Part shown: in pieces, positions 25,521 through 31,639 of the stretch
Numbering within the stretch: position 1 is the stretch's first letter
Layout: the number at the start of each line of letters is the position of its first letter
Source of the DNA: Microbacterium sp.
Lineage (GTDB): Bacteria; Actinomycetota; Actinomycetes; Actinomycetales; Microbacteriaceae
Length of the DNA: 64,000 nt
Direction of reading: 5' to 3'
NCBI RefSeq assembly: GCF_017305435.1
Contig: NZ_JAFKIP010000005.1
Coordinates: forward strand, 415,580 to 479,579
The notes under the pieces: model-generated
The model's input: the letters and a program-made list of their open reading frames with translations, nothing else
Database searches by the model: none
Told to the model about the DNA's origin: nothing
Program-made: the position numbers and the translations under genes

Positions 25521-25728
25521 ATTGAGTACCTTAGGTGTCAAATGCTTCGTTCTGGTTACGACCGCGGTAAGGGTTCGCTCGCTACCACGAGTGTGCGCTT
25601 CCTCGGGCCCGGCTTCTATCCGTCGGTGTGGGCTCCTGGGCGGCTCACCTCGACGACCTGAGAGCGAAACATCCATCTGCTATGAACGTTCAGGCACGTA
25701 AACACTCTCGCGTTGAGCAAGGAGCCTC

Positions 25729-27039
25729 ATGAAACTCTCCGTCATCGGTTGTGGCTATCTTGGCGCGGTGCATGCGGCCGCGATGGCGTCCGTCGGTCAT
25801 GAGGTCGTCGGCATCGACGTCGACCAGCTCAAGATCGATGCACTGTCGATGGGGCAGGCGCCGTTCTTCGAGCCCGGGCTGCAGGAGATCTTGACCGCGG
25901 GCATCGAGGCGGGCAACCTGCGATTCACGACCGACATGGCGGAGGCTGAGGGCGCAAAGGTCCACTTCATCGGAGTCGGTACACCCCAGCAGAAGGATGG
26001 TTACGCAGCCGACCTCACCTATGTGAACGCCGCGATCGACGGACTGCTGCCGTACCTCGCCGAGGGTGACATCGTCGCGGGCAAGTCGACCGTGCCGGTC
26101 GGGACGGCGGCGGGGCTCGCTCCGCGTGTGTCGGCTACCGGGGCGACGCTCGTATGGAATCCCGAATTCCTACGTGAAGGGTGGGCGGTCAAGGACACGC
26201 TGGACCCCGATCGTCTCGTCGCTGGGGTGCCCGCGGGAGCGGACGGCGAGCGTGCGGCGGACGTGCTGCGAGAGATCTATGCGCCGGCGGTCGCGAAAGG
26301 CACCCCGTTCCTTGTAGTCGATCTGCCGACGGCCGAACTTGTGAAGGTGTCCGCCAACGCGTTCCTCGCAACCAAGATCAGCTTCATCAACGCCATGGCT
26401 GAGATCGCGGAGGCGACCGGCGCAGACGTCAGCAAGCTCGCAGAGGCCATTGGCTACGACGAGCGGATCGGTCGTCAGTTCCTCAAAGCCGGCATCGGCT
26501 TCGGTGGGGGGTGCCTTCCGAAGGACATCCGAGCGTTCTCGGCGCGGGCGGAGGAGCTGGGGCGCGGAGAATCGGTTGCCTTCTTGCGGCAGGTCGATGA
26601 GATCAACCTGCGTCGGCGAGACCGCGCTGTGCAGCTCGTCGTGGAGGGTCTCGGCGGTGCGGTATTCGAGAAGAACGTGACTGTGCTGGGCGCGGCGTTC
26701 AAGCCGCACTCCGACGACATCCGTGACTCTCCGGCGCTTGACGTCGCGGTGCGGTTGCACGGGCTGGGCGCGAACGTGACGGTGACGGATCCGGCGGCGA
26801 TCGAGAACGCGCAGCGGGTGCACCCGCAGTTGAACTACGTTCTCGACCGCGATGAGGCGCTACGTGACGCTGATGCGGTCGTGCTCGTGACCGAGTGGGA
26901 CGAGTACCGGCGCGAGCTGGACCCGGAGCACGCGTCGGCGCTTGCGCGCGGGCGTGTGGTCGTCGATGGGCGCAATGGGCTCGACGCGGCGGCCTGGCGT
27001 GCGGCGGGGTGGACGTATTACGGGATGGGGCGGCCGTAG
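25729..27039 (+). CDS. ugd: UDP-glucose 6-dehydrogenase
   Basis: A 436-residue enzyme oxidising UDP-glucose to UDP-glucuronate with two NAD. The N-terminal Rossmann motif is SVIGCGYLGAVHAAAMASVGHEVVGID. The substrate domain has NPEFLREGWAVKDTLDPDRLV, and the catalytic Cys lies in GFGGGCLPKD. The C-terminal NAD-like domain has LGAAFKPHSDDIRDSPALDV. It is full length. AAGGAG lies 7 nt before the ATG. Its G+C is high again, so it marks the right-hand native border of the locus. Product use: UDP-glucuronate directly, or UDP-galacturonate through the epimerase at 18020. GalU at 44406 supplies the UDP-glucose. Confidence 0.95.
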   Translation: MKLSVIGCGYLGAVHAAAMASVGHEVVGIDVDQLKIDALSMGQAPFFEPGLQEILTAGIEAGNLRFTTDMAEAEGAKVHFIGVGTPQQKDGYAADLTYVNAAIDGLLPYLAEGDIVAGKSTVPVGTAAGLAPRVSATGATLVWNPEFLREGWAVKDTLDPDRLVAGVPAGADGERAADVLREIYAPAVAKGTPFLVVDLPTAELVKVSANAFLATKISFINAMAEIAEATGADVSKLAEAIGYDERIGRQFLKAGIGFGGGCLPKDIRAFSARAEELGRGESVAFLRQVDEINLRRRDRAVQLVVEGLGGAVFEKNVTVLGAAFKPHSDDIRDSPALDVAVRLHGLGANVTVTDPAAIENAQRVHPQLNYVLDRDEALRDADAVVLVTEWDEYRRELDPEHASALARGRVVVDGRNGLDAAAWRAAGWTYYGMGRP

Positions 27040-27078
27040 GCGCGGGGAGTCGCCTCCTCGCTGACACGGAACGCTGAC

Positions 27079-27345
27079 ATGGAGATGTGGGCCCTCGCTG
27101 CGGGCGTAACGACGGCCACCCTCGCGATCCTGCTCCTCTTGATCAGAGCGATCGTCATTCTCACTGATCAGCAAGAGGACTTCGTGTCCCTGCTGGAGTG
27201 GTCGACTGCCGGAGTCGCACTGGTGGCGGCGGTTTTGACGTTCGGCGCGCTCGGATGGGTGGCCATATCGGTGGGCCTCTTATTCGCGGTGGCGATCATC
27301 GCGGTCGCGGCGTTCATCATCCGACTTCACCGTCTCCGCTCATAG
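27079..27345 (+). CDS. Small integral membrane protein, unknown function
   Basis: An 88-residue protein with three hydrophobic stretches (about residues 5-27, 40-55 and 57-78) and a short basic C-terminus (RLHRLRS). No family is recognised. Codon use has high third-position G/C and fits the chromosome. It follows ugd by 39 nt with no clear terminator, so read-through is possible. Its stop codon TAG is part of a TAGGAT box that could serve as the -10 element of the next gene. Confidence 0.6.
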   Translation: MEMWALAAGVTTATLAILLLLIRAIVILTDQQEDFVSLLEWSTAGVALVAAVLTFGALGWVAISVGLLFAVAIIAVAAFIIRLHRLRS

Positions 27346-27348
27346 GAT
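27343..27348 (+). promoter_or_regulatory. -10 box of leaderless promoter overlapping a stop codon
   Basis: TAGGAT, 6 nt before ATG 27355. The first three bases are the stop codon of the upstream small membrane protein. Confidence 0.45.
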
Positions 27349-27354
27349 CTGCGT

Positions 27355-27855
27355 ATGAGTGGCAGACCGAATGCGACGGCTGTCGGTGTCCTCGTGTGGC
27401 TGGGGTTTGCCCTTGTTGCCTGCACGGGCACTGTTGCCGCGCCGACCGTCAGTTCGACACTGACTCCGACCGGCTCCATCGCGCCGACCGTGACGGTGTC
27501 AGCCTCGGCATCCCCCTCGCCGACGCCCGCCGTGCCCTCCCCGACCGCCGACGCGGCGGAAGGGGAGATGTCGCGTGATCAGGCGGTCGAGGTGTGCCTG
27601 CGGCTGCACGACGAGTATGGGACGGCAGCCGAGAGCCTCGAGCCGACGGGTACGGCGCAGGTGTACGACCGCACGGTCGAGCCGCACTGGCTCGTGCTGA
27701 TCCCGGCAGAGAACAGCTACGGGCCGGGCTACATCGAGTGCATCCTCGGCGGGCCGTACTCCGACCCCGTCCACATCGGCGTCGGCGAGATGGTCGATGA
27801 GTCGGTCACCGACGAGTACATCGAGCGCACCCGCACGGTCAACGAGGGACTCTGA
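27355..27855 (+). CDS. Putative lipoprotein, unknown function
   Basis: A 166-residue protein. The signal peptide ends in the lipobox LVAC (C23), followed by a Thr/Ser/Pro-rich linker (about residues 30-65) and a small domain with DQAVEVCLRLHDEYGTAAESLEP and a second Cys in YIECILGG, so one disulfide is possible. No enzyme motif is visible. It ends 2 nt before the convergent histidine kinase gene, with no room for a separate terminator. Seen in sequence: lipobox and linker. Inferred: cell-surface location. Confidence 0.7.
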   Translation: MSGRPNATAVGVLVWLGFALVACTGTVAAPTVSSTLTPTGSIAPTVTVSASASPSPTPAVPSPTADAAEGEMSRDQAVEVCLRLHDEYGTAAESLEPTGTAQVYDRTVEPHWLVLIPAENSYGPGYIECILGGPYSDPVHIGVGEMVDESVTDEYIERTRTVNEGL

Positions 27856-27857
27856 AC

Positions 27858-29060
27858 TCAGGCCGCGATCACGACGAGCGTCGACACCGTTCCGTGCGGG
27901 TGATCGGCCTGCACCGTCAGCGTCGCCTGGTTCGCGCGCACCGAGTTGCACCGCGGTGACGCCTCCGTCGTGCTCGACGACGCGAGGGCCTCGAGCTCGC
28001 GATGGCGGACCTCATCCGTCGTCACCCCGTCGTCGATCACCACGATCGAGGTGTGGTTGTACGTGCGGTGCGCCTCGATCGTGATCCTGCCGCCCGGTGC
28101 GCAGTGGTCGATCGCGTTCGAGACCAAGGCGGCGAGCACCTGTCGCAGCTCGGCCTGATCGAAGCGCACGAGCCCGCAGCCCTCGTCGCGCAGGTGCAGG
28201 GACATGCCGCGCGCGGCGGCGATCGGGAGGAAGACGGAGCAGACGTCGGTCAGCGCCGCCGACAGATCGGTCGCGTCGATCGAGCGGATGATCTCCTCGC
28301 GCGCGGTGTGGAGGAGGTCGTCGACCGTGTCGACGAGCAGGTTCGTCGAACGCAGAATGCGCTGCGCGGCGTCCTGCGTGGCGACGTCCTCCGACAGCAG
28401 CTCCGCGTACCCGCTGACGGCCGTCAGCTGCCCCCGCAGCCGGTGTGCGGCGTCGCGGAGGAACTCGTCGCGCACGCGCGTCGCGTCGTACTTCGTCGTC
28501 ACGTCGCGGGCGAAGATGACGCTTCCCCGCGGCCCTCGACGACCGGAGATCTCGCGCGCGACCACCCAGACGGTCCGTCTGTCGTGCTCATCTCCGACCC
28601 ACATCGTCATCGGCACCGCGCCGCCCATGGCGATGAGCTTGTCGACCCGCTCCGCGTACTCGTCCGGCGGTGTCGCGCGGTCCGCCTCCGAGAGGCGGAG
28701 CGCAGCCAGATCGACCCGCTCGCGCAGATCGTCGGGAAAGCCCATGTGGGTGAGGAGGCCACGGGCGATCGCGTTCATCCGGACCGGCGCGCGCCGCGCG
28801 TCCAGGACGATCACACCCAACGACATCGCGTCGGCGAGGGCGAAGAAGTCGTCCGAACCGTGGGCGCGCAGCGCCCTCCGGTCGCGTCCACGCCTCCAGT
28901 CGCGCCACCACCTGGGCTCGGCGCCGATCACCGTGCTTCCGCGGACTTCACGGAAAGTCAGCTGATCGCAGCGCGGCAGATCAAAACCCGTCAGGTCGAT
29001 CGGTCCGAAGGCGATGTAGGCATCCGCCGCGAGGGACCATTGCCGAAGCTTCGTGGGCAC
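27858..29060 (-). CDS. PAS sensor kinase-like protein with eroded ATPase domain
   Basis: A cytoplasmic kinase-like protein of about 400 residues. PAS-like region: DDFFALADAMSLGVIVLDARRAPVRMNAIARGLL. H-box: RDAAHRLRGQLTAVSGYAELL, with His and the LR/G pattern but not HELRTP. N-box: VLAALVSNAIDHCAPGG, with the Asn. G1 is reduced to DDGV, and no G2 (GxGLG) follows, so the ATP lid is lost. It may bind ATP poorly and act as a phosphotransfer or scaffold protein. Start uncertain: the frame is open to 29210, but a conserved noncoding-type module covers 29048-29154, so I use GTG 29060; a GTG nearer 28940 is also possible. No response regulator is adjacent. Confidence 0.65.
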   Translation of the reverse strand: MPTKLRQWSLAADAYIAFGPIDLTGFDLPRCDQLTFREVRGSTVIGAEPRWWRDWRRGRDRRALRAHGSDDFFALADAMSLGVIVLDARRAPVRMNAIARGLLTHMGFPDDLRERVDLAALRLSEADRATPPDEYAERVDKLIAMGGAVPMTMWVGDEHDRRTVWVVAREISGRRGPRGSVIFARDVTTKYDATRVRDEFLRDAAHRLRGQLTAVSGYAELLSEDVATQDAAQRILRSTNLLVDTVDDLLHTAREEIIRSIDATDLSAALTDVCSVFLPIAAARGMSLHLRDEGCGLVRFDQAELRQVLAALVSNAIDHCAPGGRITIEAHRTYNHTSIVVIDDGVTTDEVRHRELEALASSSTTEASPRCNSVRANQATLTVQADHPHGTVSTLVVIAA

Positions 29061-29154
29061 TTTCTCCGGAGTGAGATGTAGATGGGGTCGGCGTCCCGCC
29101 GGAATCATGCGGGTTGCCGGCGGTGCGTGCCGCGTTGCTCCTGAGAAAGTGCTC
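29048..29154. repeat. Inverted-motif module, copy 1
   Basis: Left arm 29048-29071 (GCTTCGTGGGCACTTT then CTCCGGAG) and right arm 29137-29154 (GCTCCTGAGAAAGTGCTC) are inverted copies of one motif. The same pair with the same spacing recurs at 33885-33990, on the other side of the beta-helix/GT2 operon. The 65 nt between the arms are not conserved. It may be a paired operator, facing promoters or a small mobile-element relic. Confidence 0.7.
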
Positions 29155-29240
29155 AGCTGCGGCGGCGTTCGCGCGGTGCACGCGTCACCGCAGCGGCCCG
29201 CCGGCCCCACCGGCGCGGCCGCTGCCCCGCGACCCCGCTA

Positions 29241-29253
29241 ATGTGACTCACAT
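29241..29253. promoter_or_regulatory. Palindrome upstream of the beta-helix/GT2 operon
   Basis: ATGTGACTCACAT is a perfect palindrome with a single central base, 33 nt before the GTG start of the operon and next to a TAATGT box. It fits a dimeric regulator such as a CRP- or GntR-type protein, but the spacer is shorter than the CRP consensus. Binding is inferred. Confidence 0.45.
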
Positions 29254-29286
29254 CACCGGACCCCTGATCCCCCCGACGGAGGCGCC

Positions 29287-30309
29287 GTGCCGCGAATCAC
29301 CGTGACGCGCGCGCGCCGCGCTGCCTCCGTCGCCCTCGCGGCCGCCGCCCTCGCGGGCGCGCTCGCCGCGTGCGCGCCCGACGCGGGGGAGGCGGAGCCG
29401 GCGATCGACGAGTGCCCGAGCGGCGCCGTGGTGATCGGCGCCTCGGCATCCGACCTGCAGAAGGCGCTGGATGCCGCGCAGCCGGGCTCCGTCATCCGCC
29501 TCGCCGACGCGACCTACGCCGGGCGGTTCACGATCACGGTCTCCGGAACCGACGATGCGCCGATCACCCTCTGCGGGCCGAGCTCGGCGGGGATCGACGG
29601 CGGCGACGTCGCCAGCGGCTACGCGCTGCACCTCGACGGCGCCTCGCATTGGGTGGTGCGCGGGTTCACGGTGACGGGAGCCGCGAAGGGCATCATGCTC
29701 GACGGCTCCTCCCACAACGAGCTGCACGACCTCACCGTCTCGGGCACCGGCCAGGAGGGCGTCCACCTGCGCGCGGCCAGCTCCGACAACCTCGTCGAGG
29801 GGCTCGTCGTGCACGACACCGGCAGGGCGACGCCCGAGTACGGCGAAGGCATCTACATCGGCACCGCGACATCCAACTGGTGCGACGTCACCGACTGCGA
29901 GCCGGACCGCAGCGACCGCAACCGGATCATCGACAACAAGGTCTTCGCCGTCACCGCCGAAGCCGTCGACGTCAAAGAGGGGACGACCGGCGGAGAGCTC
30001 CGCGGCAACGACCTCACCCTCGGTGAGAACCCCGCCGTCGACTCGGTCGTCGACCTCAAAGGCAACGAGTGGACCGTCGAAGGCAATACGATCGATGCGG
30101 CCGGCGACACCGGCATCCAGATCCACTCGGTCGCACCGGGCTGGGGTGCCCGAAACACCCTCAGCGCCAACACGTTCCACCTCGCGAAAGACGCCGTCGC
30201 GATCGCCGTCGTCGGGGATGCCCGCGGCCTCGGCAACCGCGTCGACTGCGACAACACCGGCCCGGACGGTCCGGTCACGATCACCGGCGCGACCTGCGCC
30301 GCGAGCTGA
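29287..30309 (+). CDS. Right-handed beta-helix lipoprotein (carbohydrate epimerase/lyase-like)
   Basis: A 340-residue protein starting at GTG 29287 with GGAGG 4 nt upstream. The signal peptide ends in the lipobox LAAC (C29). The rest is a parallel beta-helix: SDLQKALDAAQPGSVIRLADATYAGRFTI, then repeating turns (GIMLDGSSHNELHDLTVSG, GEGIYIGT, NRIIDNKVF, NTLSANTF). This is the fold of NosD, alginate epimerases and PL6-type lyases. Clear catalytic residues could not be assigned. It is the first gene of a three-gene operon with a processive GT2 and a second beta-helix protein. I infer that it binds or edits the polymer made by the GT2 on the cell surface. Confidence 0.8.
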   Translation: MPRITVTRARRAASVALAAAALAGALAACAPDAGEAEPAIDECPSGAVVIGASASDLQKALDAAQPGSVIRLADATYAGRFTITVSGTDDAPITLCGPSSAGIDGGDVASGYALHLDGASHWVVRGFTVTGAAKGIMLDGSSHNELHDLTVSGTGQEGVHLRAASSDNLVEGLVVHDTGRATPEYGEGIYIGTATSNWCDVTDCEPDRSDRNRIIDNKVFAVTAEAVDVKEGTTGGELRGNDLTLGENPAVDSVVDLKGNEWTVEGNTIDAAGDTGIQIHSVAPGWGARNTLSANTFHLAKDAVAIAVVGDARGLGNRVDCDNTGPDGPVTITGATCAAS

Positions 30310-30319
30310 AGGGGGAGGG

Positions 30320-31639
30320 ATGGCCACGCTGCAGGCCTTCGCCGACGGTGCGCTCTGGCTGCTGCCGTTCGGGCTCCTCGGCATCGTCTCGTGGGGCTTC
30401 TGGCTCACCCGCAAGCTCCTCTCCGCGACCGCCCGCCCCACGCGCAACGACTTCCGCACGACGACCACTCTCGTCGTCCCCTCGTTCCACGAAGACCCCG
30501 ACGTCCTCATCCGCTGCCTCCACACGTGGCATCGCCAGGGCCCGGGCCGCATCATCCTCGTCCTCGACCTCGCCGACACGGAGGCCCAGCAGCGCATCGA
30601 GGCGCTCGCCCTGCCCGGCGTCCACGTCGAGATGTTCGCCCACCGGGGCAAGCGCTCCGCCCTCGGCCACGGCATGCGGATGGTCGACACCGAGCTGATC
30701 CTCTTCGCCGACTCCGACACGGCGTGGGAGGACGGCATGCTCGACGCGATCCAGATGCCGTTCATCGACCCCGCCGTCGGCGCCGTCAGCACGCGGCAGA
30801 ACGTCTACCTGCCGCGGTCGAGCGTCTGGCGCCGCATCGCGGACTGGATCATCGACCTGCGCTACTACGACTATGCGCCCGCCATGGGCCGCTACGGCGG
30901 CATCATCTGCGCCTCCGGCCGGACGTCGGCCTACCGCACCTCCGTGCTGCTGCCTCAGGTCGAAGACCTCGAGCACGAGATGTTCTTCGGCCGTGAGTGC
31001 ATCGCGGGCGACGACGGGCGGATGACCTGGCTCGTCCTCTCCCAGGGCTTCCGCGTCGCCCACCAGGACACGGCCCGCGCGCTGTCGATGTTCCCCGGCA
31101 CCTTCCGCGCCTTCGTCAAGCAGCGCATCCGCTGGAGCCGCAACTCCTACCGCTGCTACCTCACGGCCATCGGCAAGGGCTGGGTCTTCAAGGTGCCCTT
31201 CATCTCGCAGCTCACGATGATGCAGATCCTCATGACGCCGTTCACGATGCTCGTCGCGATCGCCTACGTCCTGCTGTCGGTGCGGTCGGCGAGCCCGTGG
31301 CTGGCCCTCGGCCTCGCCGTGCTGTGGGCGGTCGTCGGTCGCGGCATCCGCAGCATCTCCCACCTGTGGCGCAGGCCCGAAGACCTCGTGCTGCTGCCGC
31401 TCGTCGCGGCCGTCATCGCGTTCATCGCCCTCCCGATCAAGATCTACGCCCTGTTCACGATGAACAAGCAGGGCTGGCTCACCCGCTCCGCCGACCGACA
31501 GGGCGGCGAAGGGCAGACCGAGGCCTCGCTGGTCGTGCCGAGCGTCGCCAACGAGACGCTCGACGGGGCTCTCGACGAGCCCGTCGACCCGGTCCCCGAC
31601 GGGGCACTCGGCGAGCCGGAAGCGGCCCCGCGCGCATGA
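30320..31639 (+). CDS. Processive GT2 glycosyltransferase (hyaluronan/chitin synthase-like)
   Basis: A 439-residue membrane glycosyltransferase. One TM lies at residues 12-30, the GT-A domain at about 48-275, and three or so TMs at 300-380. The processive GT2 motifs are complete: D83 (VLDLAD), DSD 131-133 (LFADSDTAW), GDD 230-232 (AGDDGRMT) and QRIRW 268-272. GDDGRMT plus QRIRWSRNSYR is closest in style to HasA/NodC/chitin synthases rather than BcsA, and there is no PilZ domain. It should polymerise a beta-linked sugar and extrude it. The ATG at 30320 has GGGGGAGGG upstream. It is coupled by 4 nt to the downstream gene. The sugar donor is unknown; UDP-sugars from galU/ugd are available. Confidence 0.86.
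   Translation: MATLQAFADGALWLLPFGLLGIVSWGFWLTRKLLSATARPTRNDFRTTTTLVVPSFHEDPDVLIRCLHTWHRQGPGRIILVLDLADTEAQQRIEALALPGVHVEMFAHRGKRSALGHGMRMVDTELILFADSDTAWEDGMLDAIQMPFIDPAVGAVSTRQNVYLPRSSVWRRIADWIIDLRYYDYAPAMGRYGGIICASGRTSAYRTSVLLPQVEDLEHEMFFGRECIAGDDGRMTWLVLSQGFRVAHQDTARALSMFPGTFRAFVKQRIRWSRNSYRCYLTAIGKGWVFKVPFISQLTMMQILMTPFTMLVAIAYVLLSVRSASPWLALGLAVLWAVVGRGIRSISHLWRRPEDLVLLPLVAAVIAFIALPIKIYALFTMNKQGWLTRSADRQGGEGQTEASLVVPSVANETLDGALDEPVDPVPDGALGEPEAAPRA

Larger units (their letters stand above)
14000..25600. other. Low-G+C polysaccharide core, probable transferred segment
   Basis: From just after the phosphoglycosyl transferase stop to just before ugd, third codon positions are often A or T and TTG/GTA/AAT-type codons are common. 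Flanking genes are almost saturated for G/C at third positions. The change is abrupt on the left (near 14000) and near 25600 on the right. No integrase or transposase lies inside, so exchange by homologous recombination in the flanking conserved genes is the simplest explanation. The boundaries are judged by eye. Confidence 0.75.

Noticed and set aside
29061-29210. Longer N-terminus of the PAS kinase-like protein
   Set aside because: It would make module 1 coding, whereas the sister module at 33885 is clearly noncoding. The added residues have no conserved pattern, but this start remains uncertain.
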